21,228 nt of DNA from Candidatus Gastranaerophilales bacterium (GCA_944324205.1 CALUVK010000006.1:1-21228); one strand, 5' to 3'; counted from the stretch's first letter, positions 1 through 6,997 are shown. Notes: a model not told the origin generated them from the sequence alone. Translations and numbers: made by a program.

Positions 1-25
1 ACTTATTAAGGAAATGGCTGTATGA
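1..25 (+). CDS. 3' end of an upstream gene, probably murT (partial)
   Basis: The reading frame starting at base 2 reads L-I-K-E-M-A-V and stops with the TGA at 23-25. That stop overlaps the gatD start codon in an ATGA arrangement (22-25). In most genomes the gene directly upstream of gatD, often overlapping it, is murT, the Mur-ligase-like partner that supplies the lipid II binding and ATP-using part of the amidating complex. Seven residues are too few to identify a family, so the murT call rests on context and on the four-base overlap. The other short frame here (stop at 7-9) is the alternative. Confidence 0.45.
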
Positions 26-726
26 CAAGAATTAAAATAGCTCATCTATATCCGAAGCTCCTTAATATTTACGGTGACGGCGGAAACATATTAGCCTTGA
101 AGAAAAGGTGCGAATGGCGAGGAATTGAGTTTGAACTTGATGAGATAAATATAGGAGATAAAATCAAAGAACATGATATTTATTTTATCGGAGGCGGGCA
201 GGATTTACAACAAATAGAGGTTTCTAAAGAGCTTCAAAAACATAAAGATTTTTTGATACAAGAACGCGACAGAATGGCGGTATTTTTAGGGATTTGCGGC
301 GGTTATCAGCTTATGGGACATTATTATCAGCCTCATAACGGTGAAAAACTGTTAGGAATAAGCCTTCTAGATGCTCATACCATAGCAGGCGAAAAGAGAT
401 TTATCGGGAATGTGACAGTAAAAACGGATTTGACTGAGGACGGGACTCTTGTCGGATTTGAAAACCATAGCGGACTTACTTATCTTTCAGGTAGTACCGA
501 GCCACTGGGAACGATTGTTACGGGTAACGGCAATAACGGAGCTGATAAAACAGAGGGCGCCAGATTTAAAAATGTGTTTGGAACATATCTTCACGGCTCA
601 TTTTTACCTAAAAATCCCAAATTTGCTGATTATCTTCTTGAACTCGCGCTCGGATTTAAACCAGAACCTCTAAATGATAATATTGAAAATCTTGCGCATG
701 AATCTCTTATTAATAAATTGTATTAA
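22..726 (+). CDS. gatD: Lipid II isoglutaminyl synthase, glutamine amidotransferase subunit GatD
   Basis: This 234-aa protein is a class I (triad) glutamine amidotransferase of the CobB/CobQ-like type. It should release ammonia from glutamine and pass it to MurT, which amidates the D-Glu of the peptidoglycan stem to D-isoglutamine on the cytoplasmic side. The nucleophile elbow GICGGYQLMG places the catalytic cysteine at C92, and GTYLHGSFLPKNP places the histidine at H191. R126 in EKRFIGN matches the substrate-binding arginine region of the family. The N-terminal motif LYPKLLNIYGDGGN is typical of GatD rather than cobyric acid synthase, and the length is normal for GatD (about 240). An AAGGA ribosome site lies at 8-12, inside the end of the upstream frame, and the 4-bp overlap implies translational coupling. 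Family assignment is strong; pairing with MurT is inferred because murT lies outside the window. Confidence 0.9.
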   Translation: MTRIKIAHLYPKLLNIYGDGGNILALKKRCEWRGIEFELDEINIGDKIKEHDIYFIGGGQDLQQIEVSKELQKHKDFLIQERDRMAVFLGICGGYQLMGHYYQPHNGEKLLGISLLDAHTIAGEKRFIGNVTVKTDLTEDGTLVGFENHSGLTYLSGSTEPLGTIVTGNGNNGADKTEGARFKNVFGTYLHGSFLPKNPKFADYLLELALGFKPEPLNDNIENLAHESLINKLY

Positions 727-757
727 TATGTTAAAAAATATAATGTTTGATTTTGTG

Positions 758-785
758 TTGACATTTTCAAGAGCCGAATTATAAT
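758..785 (+). promoter_or_regulatory. Consensus sigma-70 promoter placing +1 at the ATG at 792
   Basis: A perfect -35 hexamer TTGACA (758-763) and a perfect -10 hexamer TATAAT (780-785) are separated by 16 bp. Transcription would be expected to start about 6-8 bases after the -10 box, at 791-793, which is where the ATG at 792 lies. No purine-rich ribosome site precedes that ATG. The sequence therefore predicts either a leaderless mRNA or a long leader for the internal start at 1014. Confidence 0.8.
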
Positions 786-791
786 ATAAAT

Positions 792-1415
792 ATGAATAAT
801 CAACAACATTGTAACAAATGGGGCGGGAGACGTGAAAATGCAGGTCGTAAGCGTACTTGTATAAAAAAAGTTCCATTTAATAGAAGAATAAATGTAAATG
901 TTTTAAATATTTTAAAAAAATATGCATTATTGCATAATATAACAGAAACGGAAGCTTTAGAAAGTGCAATTTTATTGCAATCAAATATAGATGTCCTGAA
1001 AGGAGATAAAGTAATGATAATAGCGATTCCAACAGAAAATGGCAAACTGTGTCCACATTTTGGCCATGCAGAATCTTTTACATTTGTAGAAGTAAATCTT
1101 GAAACAAAAGAAATATTAAAAACAGAGATAAAAGTTCCTGAAGAAGGTATTAGTTGTCAGAGTGCTGGTTGGATTTCTGAGCAAGGAGTGAATTTAATTC
1201 TTGCCGGGGGAATAGGTGCACGCCCTCTTGGAATTTTTGAACAAAATGGAGTAAGAGTAATATCTGGTTGTTCGGAACTCCCTGTTACAGATATAGTAAA
1301 GCAATATCTAAATTCTGAACTTATTACAGGGGAAAATTCTTGTAGCGGTGAACACAGCCACTGTCATGGTCACCAGCATCAGCACAAACATCAACATCAT
1401 TGCAAACACAACTAA
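792..1415 (+). CDS. RHH-like segment fused to a NifX/NifB-type cluster-binding domain, His-rich tail
   Basis: A 207-aa protein in three parts. Residues 10-20 (WGGRRENAGRK) and 27-63 form a basic N-terminus and a beta-helix-helix-like segment (VPFNRRINVNVLNILKKYA..ITETEALESAIL) that resembles small ribbon-helix-helix DNA-binding proteins. Residues 75-175 match the dinitrogenase iron-molybdenum cofactor biosynthesis family (PF02579), with MIIAIPTENGKLCPHFGHAESF, LILAGGIGARP and a conserved-type cysteine in GISCQSAG. Residues 184-206 hold ten histidines and three cysteines, a likely metal-binding tail. Members of this family occur widely outside nitrogen fixation, and no nif genes are nearby. 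The start at 792 has no ribosome site but sits at the predicted +1; the in-frame ATG at 1014 has a strong one. DNA binding is inferred from pattern only. Confidence 0.8.
   Translation: MNNQQHCNKWGGRRENAGRKRTCIKKVPFNRRINVNVLNILKKYALLHNITETEALESAILLQSNIDVLKGDKVMIIAIPTENGKLCPHFGHAESFTFVEVNLETKEILKTEIKVPEEGISCQSAGWISEQGVNLILAGGIGARPLGIFEQNGVRVISGCSELPVTDIVKQYLNSELITGENSCSGEHSHCHGHQHQHKHQHHCKHN
999..1016 (+). promoter_or_regulatory. Internal ribosome binding site and in-frame ATG
   Basis: AAAGGAG (999-1005) stands 8 bases before an in-frame ATG (1014-1016), which is codon 75 of the fusion gene. Translation from here would give a complete stand-alone NifX-like protein beginning MIIAIPTE, the usual N-terminus of this family. 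It is the best ribosome site in the gene, so two products from one transcript are plausible. Confidence 0.65.
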
Positions 1416-1421
1416 AAGCAC

Positions 1422-1452
1422 AAAAAGGCACTGTTCGCGCGCGAACAGTGCC
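1422..1452 (-). terminator. Palindromic intrinsic terminator for the minus-strand gene
   Basis: A perfect 26-bp palindrome (1427-1452) has the half GGCACTGTTCGCG. As RNA it folds to an 11-bp stem with a CGCG loop. On the minus strand it is followed by five T residues (1426-1422), as an intrinsic terminator requires, and it lies just downstream of the minus-strand gene ending at 1474. On the plus strand it is followed by A residues, so it should not terminate the NifX-like gene by the classical mechanism. Confidence 0.75.
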
Positions 1453-1473
1453 AAAAACTGAATGATATCGATA

Positions 1474-1944
1474 TCAGCTCATGAACTGTGCCTGATATGC
1501 ACGGTATGATATTGGGGCTTCCTGTGCTTCAGGTTTGTTAGATAAACCAAATGCTCTGGAAGCTTCTGATCTCAACCCAGCAAAATAAGTCATTGCCTGA
1601 CCATCGATAGCACTCTGGCTTAATAACTGAATAGCATTGTTAAAAGCAGCATAATCCTTATCATAATCTCCGGTTGCTTGAATACCAATTTGAGCACATA
1701 AACTTGCCCAAGGAATAACCTTTTGATTATTTTGGTTATCAATCTGCTCTTGAACCTGCTTCGAGTACTCTGCGTACATCGCGTCATTCAGTTCTTTTAA
1801 ATCATCGGTTGTACCTGTCGGAGTAACATCAAATTCATCAAACGCACGTTCCAATGCCCTTGAGTTGACCGGTACACGCCCAAGGTACGAATAGATATTT
1901 GCGCTTGTGTAAGAGTAGACTCCGTTTACTGTGAAGTTTGACAT
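1474..1944 (-). CDS. Hypothetical protein, 156 aa
   Basis: I do not recognise this family. The ATG at 1944 is chosen because AGAGGTG lies 8 bases upstream on the minus strand; the frame is open for 14 more codons but without a comparable ribosome site. The protein begins MSNFTVNGVYSYTSANIYSYL, has no signal peptide or membrane segment, and is moderately acidic. The middle (about residues 30-80) is rich in charged and Asn/Gln residues and probably helical; the rest is rich in Ala, Ser and Gln. It is followed by a strong terminator (1422-1452), is not in an operon, and is divergent from the 57-aa ORF at 2245 across a 300-bp AT-rich gap. It looks like a lineage-specific soluble protein; no function can be assigned. 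Confidence 0.75.
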   Translation of the reverse strand: MSNFTVNGVYSYTSANIYSYLGRVPVNSRALERAFDEFDVTPTGTTDDLKELNDAMYAEYSKQVQEQIDNQNNQKVIPWASLCAQIGIQATGDYDKDYAAFNNAIQLLSQSAIDGQAMTYFAGLRSEASRAFGLSNKPEAQEAPISYRAYQAQFMS

Positions 1945-2244
1945 GTGATACACACCTCTTATATGATATATAATGTATATCGGCATTTTTTCTAAAAACT
2001 TTAGGGATTTCTAATAAATATTTACAAAACTTAATAAATAACGGCTAAGATTAAGTAATAACTTGATTCTTGTTCTGCGAAGTTTTAAGGCTTCTGTAAA
2101 GAAATGTAACAAAGATATGAATAATTGAAATTTCAAACTCTTTATATACTTTATATATATGTAAGACAAATATAAGAGAATAGATTAAACTCCTTAATTA
2201 TATGCTGATAAAGCTTATGATTTGGGTGAAAACGAGGTGATAAA

Positions 2245-2418
2245 ATGGCACTATTGGAAAGCTATAACATCAATGCTATGGCGACTAATATTTCACGTGA
2301 ATTTTATATTAATGAAAATTCAACAGAGGATAAATCCTATGTCCTAATGGACGAGATGCGGCTATTTGCAATGGATATGAAATCTCGAGTGACGTTTATT
2401 TCGCGAACGAAGTCGTAA
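2245..2418 (+). CDS. Small hypothetical protein, 57 aa
   Basis: A short frame runs from ATG at 2245 to TAA at 2416-2418, with ribosome site GAGGTGA five or so bases before the ATG, and a strong intrinsic terminator follows about 70 bases later. These signals make it a self-contained transcription unit, which supports coding. The product starts MALLESYNINAMATNISREF, has a Met-rich middle (five Met in residues 35-45) and a basic C-terminus. No domain, signal peptide or membrane segment is visible, and I do not recognise it. The 300 bp upstream (1945-2244) are AT-rich, contain a 12-bp palindrome TTGAAATTTCAA at 2125-2136 and AT-rich -10-like sequences, but no further gene. Confidence 0.6.
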   Translation: MALLESYNINAMATNISREFYINENSTEDKSYVLMDEMRLFAMDMKSRVTFISRTKS

Positions 2419-2487
2419 ATAAAATTTTTCTTATAATACCAAACTTAATCTTACTTACTTAATTCCCCAACTTACTTATCTATCAGC

Positions 2488-2518
2488 GCCTGATTTTACT
2501 AAAATCAGGCTTTTTATT
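2488..2518 (+). terminator. Intrinsic terminator
   Basis: The stem GCCTGATTTT (2488-2497) pairs perfectly with AAAATCAGGC (2501-2510) across a 3-base loop and is followed by a T-rich run (2511-2518). It ends the transcript of the 57-aa ORF and insulates it from nadD. Confidence 0.9.
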
Positions 2519-2554
2519 ATTATTTAGTATAAAATAATATAAAAAGGAGATTTA

Positions 2555-3106
2555 ATGAGTATTTGTATTTTCCCAGGAACATTTAATCCTATTCATCAGG
2601 CGCATATAAAGATGGCGGAGTTTGCGCTGTCTTACTTTGGTTTTGATAAAATTATATTTATACCAGCCTATATTCCACCTCATAAAACAATAGATAGGGA
2701 TTTGGCTGAGCATAGATTTAATATGGTTAAACTAGCGATATCTTCTAATCCAAAATTTGAGATTTCGGATATTGAGTACAAAGCTGAAGGAAAGTCATAT
2801 ACTCTTATAACAGTAAAAAAAATTATAGAAAAGTACAAAATTAAAAATCGTCTTAATTTTTTAATAGGTACAGATGCTTTCGAAAATATTGAATGTTGGT
2901 ATAAATCTGAAGAATTAAAAAAGCTGGTACATTTTATAGTTTTTTCTCGCGGAAACAAACTTAGCCCCAAAAGTGATTATGATTACGAAATAGCACCAAT
3001 GAAATTTATAGATATATCGTCAACTGAGTTAAGAAAAAATCCAAACAGTGATACAATAATAAAAGTAAAGGAATATATAAGAGAAAATGGTTTATACAAA
3101 AATTGA
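2555..3106 (+). CDS. nadD: Nicotinate-nucleotide adenylyltransferase NadD
   Basis: The enzyme adenylates nicotinate mononucleotide with ATP to form deamido-NAD in the cytoplasm, the penultimate step of NAD synthesis. The nucleotidyltransferase signature FPGTFNPIHQAH (about residues 6-17) contains the first HxxH-like motif, and the C-terminal ISSTELR (about 155-161) is the second ATP-binding motif. FIPAYIPPHK and FLIGTDAF are also typical of NadD. The length of 183 aa is slightly short but normal for the family. AAAAGGAG lies six bases before the ATG. The last 20 bases overlap yqeK, its usual neighbour in many bacteria. The rsfS gene that often follows yqeK is absent here, because the next gene is convergent. 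Confidence 0.93.
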   Translation: MSICIFPGTFNPIHQAHIKMAEFALSYFGFDKIIFIPAYIPPHKTIDRDLAEHRFNMVKLAISSNPKFEISDIEYKAEGKSYTLITVKKIIEKYKIKNRLNFLIGTDAFENIECWYKSEELKKLVHFIVFSRGNKLSPKSDYDYEIAPMKFIDISSTELRKNPNSDTIIKVKEYIRENGLYKN

Positions 3107-3650
3107 TGAAATAAAAGATTGGCTAAAATTGCACTTAAGTGAAGAACGTTATGAGCATTCTATTGGTACAGCTGAGTGTGCACAAATGCTTGCAGTGAAA
3201 TTTAATTTGGATAAACAGAAAGCTTATTTTACAGGACTTATTCATGATTGTGCTAAATGCTTGCCGAAGGAAGAGAGTTTAAAAATTCTAGAATCGCTTG
3301 ATCTTGTTGATGGAGAATTGTGTAATTCTAAAACGCACCATGCTCCTGTTGGAGCTTACGTAGCACAAAGAGAATTCGGTGTGAATGATAGTGAAATTCT
3401 TTCTGCTATAAGATGGCATACATTAGGTAATATGAATATGACACCATTTGAGAAAATAATATTTTTAGCTGATAAACTTGAATGCAGAACACGTCCTTGT
3501 GAGTATTGTGAACCAATATGGGAGGCGTTAGATGCGTACGGATTAGATGCAGCACTGCTTGTTTGTTATAAGAATACTATCAAAAGTCTTGTTGATAGGA
3601 ATTTGAAAATTTGTAAACTTACTATTGATATTTATAATAGTTTATTATAG
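3087..3650 (+). CDS. yqeK: YqeK-type HD-domain Ap4A hydrolase
   Basis: An HD-superfamily metal-dependent phosphohydrolase of the YqeK group, known in Firmicutes to cleave diadenosine tetraphosphate symmetrically to ADP. The metal-binding set is visible: H24 (YEHSIG), H53-D54 (LIHDCAK), H85 (THHAPVG), H111 (RWHTLGN) and D129 (FLADKLE). The 187-aa length is typical. The gene starts within the last 20 bases of nadD, so translation is likely coupled; its own ribosome site is weak. Pairing with nadD is the standard arrangement. No terminator is obvious before the convergent gene that ends two bases after the stop. Confidence 0.88.
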   Translation: MVYTKIDEIKDWLKLHLSEERYEHSIGTAECAQMLAVKFNLDKQKAYFTGLIHDCAKCLPKEESLKILESLDLVDGELCNSKTHHAPVGAYVAQREFGVNDSEILSAIRWHTLGNMNMTPFEKIIFLADKLECRTRPCEYCEPIWEALDAYGLDAALLVCYKNTIKSLVDRNLKICKLTIDIYNSLL

Positions 3651-3652
3651 GG

Positions 3653-4207
3653 TTACTGTTTAACTTTAATAGCACCCCAGGCTCTTAGGAAGCCTTTTTC
3701 ATACATAATTAAATAGTATCCACCATTTTTTATATACTCTATAGAAGCTTCCATATGGAGATATTCTTTGGGAGGAGTTGCTCCAGTCTTAGCATATTTT
3801 GCATCTATTATTTTTTTAAATTTATCTTTACGTTTTTTCTTTCTTAATTCAGCTTTTTCTTCACTAGATAATTCTTTTTTTGTTTTATAATATTTTGCAA
3901 GTTCTTTTTCATTTTCTGCCAATTTAAAAACAGGTATGACCGCAATGAGTTCTTGGGATTCTATAAGATACAAAAATTCTCTGTCATCAGATAGGGCCAA
4001 TTTATAGTGTCCGGGTTTTATAAAATTACCATTATAATCTGGAATATAATCAAGTATAGTTAATGTAGGTTGTTCATCAGTTGGTATTGCATATCGGTAT
4101 AACGAGTTTTGATGCACAGTAATCCCTGATGGTATTGCGGGATATGGCGCAGATGGGGCCAGATAATCAATGTCACGAATTTTAGGTGTAATAATACCGT
4201 CTATCAT
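3653..4207 (-). CDS. Hypothetical protein translationally coupled to rnpA
   Basis: A 184-aa protein of unknown family. The start ATG (4207-4205) overlaps the rnpA stop codon in an ATGA arrangement, and no good ribosome site precedes it, which points to translational coupling. The N-terminal 100 residues are Pro- and Tyr-rich with beta character (PAIPSGITVHQNSLYRYAIP, LYLIESQELIAVIP). Residues about 98-140 are a very basic, Lys/Glu-rich helix (KYYKTKKELSSEEKAELRKK), and the C-terminus returns to short beta-like segments ending in RAWGAIKVKQ. There is no signal peptide or membrane helix. The basic stretch and the rnpA linkage would be compatible with an RNA-associated protein, but that is speculation. 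In many bacteria yidD or yidC follows rnpA; this protein resembles neither. Confidence 0.7.
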   Translation of the reverse strand: MIDGIITPKIRDIDYLAPSAPYPAIPSGITVHQNSLYRYAIPTDEQPTLTILDYIPDYNGNFIKPGHYKLALSDDREFLYLIESQELIAVIPVFKLAENEKELAKYYKTKKELSSEEKAELRKKKRKDKFKKIIDAKYAKTGATPPKEYLHMEASIEYIKNGGYYLIMYEKGFLRAWGAIKVKQ

Positions 4208-4545
4208 ATTTTAGATACCAATTTTTTTATAGCAAAATCAATTTGGGAGAAATTTTTATCAAGAAGTTTGGAGGATGCTGTAAATACAAGAGAGATATAA
4301 TCGGAAGAAAATCCTTTTTTAATGATTAGTCTTAAACTTTCTCTCATAAGACGTTTTATTCGGTTTCTTTTTACTGCTCGTTTATGAAATTTTTTACTTA
4401 CAACAAAACCGATTTTAGTTGGGACATCTTTTGTCTTTTCGCGGCCGCAAAATAATGTGATGCCATTATAATGGAAGGTTTTTCCCGTTTTATATGTAGC
4501 AGTAAAAGCATTTCTTTTTTTTAGTCTGTTTTCTTTTGGCAGCAT
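4204..4545 (-). CDS. rnpA: Ribonuclease P protein component RnpA
   Basis: The basic protein subunit of RNase P, which with the M1 RNA removes the 5' leader of pre-tRNAs. The diagnostic RNR region is clear: KIGFVVSKKFHKRAVKRNR followed by IKRLMRE, with an N-terminal LPKENRLKKRNAF and an aromatic-rich central part as in the family. I place the start at the ATG at 4545 (113 aa), because family members begin close to the LPKENRL motif; a TTG nine codons upstream is the alternative. GAAGGG at 4563-4558 is the likely ribosome site, with a rather long spacing. In most bacteria rpmH precedes rnpA. Here gatA does, 46-73 bp upstream on the same strand, and no rpmH frame is present. Confidence 0.93.
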   Translation of the reverse strand: MLPKENRLKKRNAFTATYKTGKTFHYNGITLFCGREKTKDVPTKIGFVVSKKFHKRAVKRNRIKRLMRESLRLIIKKGFSSDYISLVFTASSKLLDKNFSQIDFAIKKLVSKI

Positions 4546-4618
4546 AACAAAATAATACCCTTCAGGTAGCAAATTGTAAAGTTTTTATTCTTATCAGTTT
4601 GCTGTTAGAACAGAGATT

Positions 4619-6082
4619 TTATATATTTGCTATTTGTTTATAATAATCATGCGCTTGTTCAAACTTATAAGAAATGTTAAAAAGTTTTTCTTCGGTTAAT
4701 TGAGGCGTCATAATTTGAAGTCCAATCGGCATTCCATCACTATCAAAACCTGCAGGAATTGATATGGCAGGAAGTCCTGCTAAATTTGCAGAGATAGTTG
4801 CAATGTCTGTTAGGTACATAGCAAGAGGATCTTCTGTTTTTGCGCCAAGATCAAATGCTGTATTTGGACAGGTTGGTGAAATTAAAGCATCAAATTTAGC
4901 AAAGGCTTTAATAAAATCATCTGTAACAACACGTCTCATTTGCAATGCTTTTTTATAATAAGCATCATAATATCCAGAAGACAAAGCATATGTTCCAAGC
5001 ATTATACGACGTTTAACTTCTGGTCCAAAACCTTCTGCACGGGTTTTGCAATACATTTCAAGTAGATTCTTTGCGTTAGCAGTTCTATGACCATATTTTA
5101 CTCCGTCAAATCTTGCTAAGTTAGAGCTGCACTCTGCAGTTGCAAGGATATAGTATATTCCAATTGAATGTTTTAAATTCGGTAAAGAAACTTCTGTAAC
5201 TTCTGCACCTAATGATTTATATGTATCGATTGCTGTTTTAATAGCTTTTTCAACATCTGGAGAGAGTCCATCAGAAATTAATTCTTTGATAACACCAATT
5301 TTTAAACCTTTTATATCATTATTTAAATTTTTTCTATAATTTACAACTGGTATATTTAATGAAGTTGAATCGTGTTTATCGTATCCAGAAATAACTTCTA
5401 ATAATGCGGCCGCATCTTCAACTGTTCTTGCAAAAGGTCCTATTTGATCAAGAGAAGAAGCGAATGCAATAAGTCCATATCTGGAAACTTTGCCATATGT
5501 CGGTTTCATTCCAACAATACCACAGAAGCTTGCCGGTAAACGGATGCTCCCTCCTGTATCTGAACCAAGGGCTAAAGCTGTTTCGCAAGATGCAACAGAT
5601 GCTGCAGAACCGCCTGATGAACCTCCGGGAACTTTTGATAGATTCCAGGGATTGTGTACTTTTTTAAATGCAGAGTTTTCATTAGATGATCCCATCGCAA
5701 ATTCATCTAAATTTGCTTTACCAACTATAGGAATTAAATTATCTAAAAGTTTTTGTGTTGCTGTTGCGTTGTATGGCGAAACAAAGTTCTCAAGGATCTT
5801 ACTTGAAGCAGTTGTTTTAGAACCAATAAGATTCATATTATCCTTAAGAGCAAGAGGAACACCTGCTAAAAGAGGTAATTCTTCATTTTTAGCAATTTTT
5901 TCATCAACTTTTTTTGCGGTATCAAGAGCAATGTTTTCAGTTATAGAGTTAAATGCACCCAGTTTATCATCAACTTCTTTAATTCTTTCTAATGATGCTT
6001 TTGTTAATTCTACTGCAGAAATTTCTTTATTTCTGATAGCTTTACTTTGTTCTATAGCACTCTTTTTCAATATTTCTAGCAT
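4619..6082 (-). CDS. gatA: Aspartyl/glutamyl-tRNA(Asn/Gln) amidotransferase subunit A
   Basis: GatA hydrolyses glutamine and feeds ammonia to GatB, which converts misacylated Glu-tRNA(Gln) or Asp-tRNA(Asn) to the correct aminoacyl-tRNA. The amidase-signature Ser-cisSer-Lys triad is complete: K80 in PLALKDNMNL, S155 in VPGGSSGGSA and S179 in GSDTGGSIRLPAS. The length of 487 aa is normal for GatA. AGGGAGAT precedes the ATG at a good distance, and a TATAAT box lies at 6112-6107. gatB and gatC are not in the window, so the complex is encoded at scattered loci. The gene appears to lead an operon with rnpA and the hypothetical gene at 3653. Confidence 0.94.
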   Translation of the reverse strand: MLEILKKSAIEQSKAIRNKEISAVELTKASLERIKEVDDKLGAFNSITENIALDTAKKVDEKIAKNEELPLLAGVPLALKDNMNLIGSKTTASSKILENFVSPYNATATQKLLDNLIPIVGKANLDEFAMGSSNENSAFKKVHNPWNLSKVPGGSSGGSAASVASCETALALGSDTGGSIRLPASFCGIVGMKPTYGKVSRYGLIAFASSLDQIGPFARTVEDAAALLEVISGYDKHDSTSLNIPVVNYRKNLNNDIKGLKIGVIKELISDGLSPDVEKAIKTAIDTYKSLGAEVTEVSLPNLKHSIGIYYILATAECSSNLARFDGVKYGHRTANAKNLLEMYCKTRAEGFGPEVKRRIMLGTYALSSGYYDAYYKKALQMRRVVTDDFIKAFAKFDALISPTCPNTAFDLGAKTEDPLAMYLTDIATISANLAGLPAISIPAGFDSDGMPIGLQIMTPQLTEEKLFNISYKFEQAHDYYKQIANI

Positions 6083-6106
6083 AATTTTATCTCCCTGTTA
6101 AAATTA

Positions 6107-6112
6107 TTATAT
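6107..6112 (-). promoter_or_regulatory. -10 box of the gatA promoter
   Basis: A perfect TATAAT on the minus strand is followed after about 24 bases by the gatA ATG. A convincing -35 hexamer is not visible at 16-18 bp (the best candidate is TTTCAA at 15 bp), so only the -10 box is called. Confidence 0.5.
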
Positions 6113-6213
6113 CAAAAACATATTATTTGAAATATAAAAATAAATTGTGTTTTAAATATCGCAATTTTCAAATATAATCGTTACAAAATTTAACTTTTTG
6201 CAATCTTCAGCTG

Positions 6214-6243
6214 TTGTCATAGTGCACTTTTTTGTTGTATTAT
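6214..6243 (+). promoter_or_regulatory. Promoter of the lptB-lptF operon
   Basis: TTGTCA (6214-6219) and TATTAT (6238-6243) are 18 bp apart; an overlapping TATAAA at 6241-6246 is an alternative -10. The predicted +1 near 6250 gives a leader of about 20 bases before the lptB ATG at 6271. A KTTACAWW-type half-site (GTTACAAA) lies upstream at 6180-6187. Confidence 0.6.
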
Positions 6244-6270
6244 AAAATAAAAACTATATGGGGAATAAGA

Positions 6271-6996
6271 ATGAGGATAGAAGCTAAAAATTTAGTTAAG
6301 ATATATGGTGATAGAAGCGTTGTCAATGATGTTACATTTTATATGGATAAAGGTGAAGTAGTTTGTCTGTTAGGTCCCAATGGAGCTGGCAAAACGACGA
6401 CATTTTATATGATAGTTGGGCTTGTAAAACCTAACACCGGTAATGTTTTTATTGATGATAAAGAAATTACTACATGGCCGATGAATTTGCGTGCAAAAGC
6501 TGGTATCGGGTATTTGCCTCAAGAAAATTCTATATTTAGGAAATTGACTGTAGAAGAAAATATTCAGCTTGTATTAGAAATGAATGATAAACTCACTGTA
6601 GATGAAAAAAAGCGAAAGCTTGAAGAACTTTTAACAGAATTTGGGGTTATGAAATTGCGAAAATCTCCAGCAGTTGCTTTATCGGGAGGAGAAAGAAGAA
6701 GGGTTGAAATTGCAAGAGCACTTGCCGCAAGTCCAGATTTTATGTTATTGGATGAGCCTTTTGCAGGTATTGATCCAATTGCGATAGGTGAAATTAAAGA
6801 TAATATTAGAAAAATTTCTGAAGATAAAGGTTTGGGTGTTTTGATTACAGACCACAACGCTAAAGCAACACTTTCTATTACAGATAGAGCTTATGTAATT
6901 TTTGATGGAAAGATTAAGATTCAAGGAAAGAGCACGGACGTTGCCAATGATCCGGTCGCAAAAGAGTTCTACTTAGGAAAGGATTTTAAACTATAG
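6271..6996 (+). CDS. lptB: LPS export ABC transporter ATPase LptB
   Basis: The ATPase that drives LptFG to extract LPS from the inner membrane and push it along the Lpt bridge. It has Walker A GPNGAGKTTT, Q-loop YLPQENSIFRKLTV (the LptB-typical QE.SIF.KLTV pattern), signature LSGGERRRVEIARAL, Walker B FMLLDEPFAGIDPIA and the switch histidine in ITDHNA. From the ATG at 6271 the protein is 241 aa, the usual LptB length; a TTG 13 codons earlier gives a tail not found in the family. GGGGAA lies 8 bases upstream. lptF/G starts one base after its stop, confirming an Lpt operon. Its presence shows that the organism has an outer membrane with LPS or a similar glycolipid. Confidence 0.94.
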   Translation: MRIEAKNLVKIYGDRSVVNDVTFYMDKGEVVCLLGPNGAGKTTTFYMIVGLVKPNTGNVFIDDKEITTWPMNLRAKAGIGYLPQENSIFRKLTVEENIQLVLEMNDKLTVDEKKRKLEELLTEFGVMKLRKSPAVALSGGERRRVEIARALAASPDFMLLDEPFAGIDPIAIGEIKDNIRKISEDKGLGVLITDHNAKATLSITDRAYVIFDGKIKIQGKSTDVANDPVAKEFYLGKDFKL

Positions 6997-6997
6997 C

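Noticed and set aside
1463..1476. 14-bp palindrome TGATATCGATATCA
   Set aside because: It overlaps the stop codon of the hypothetical gene and is short and AT-rich; no promoter is nearby to suggest an operator.
1999..2012. CTTTAGGGATTT shared with the minus strand near 14440-14455
   Set aside because: Only 12 bases, upstream of two unrelated genes in different orientation, with no further similarity; chance is likely in AT-rich sequence.
2021..2038. TTTACAAAAC followed by TTAATAAA as an additional HLR1-like site
   Set aside because: The second half-site has two mismatches including the conserved C, so it is no better than background.
5490..6101. 203-codon open frame opposite gatA on the plus strand
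   Set aside because: It is fully antisense to an unmistakable gatA with all catalytic residues, has no ribosome site and its product is a codon-bias shadow.
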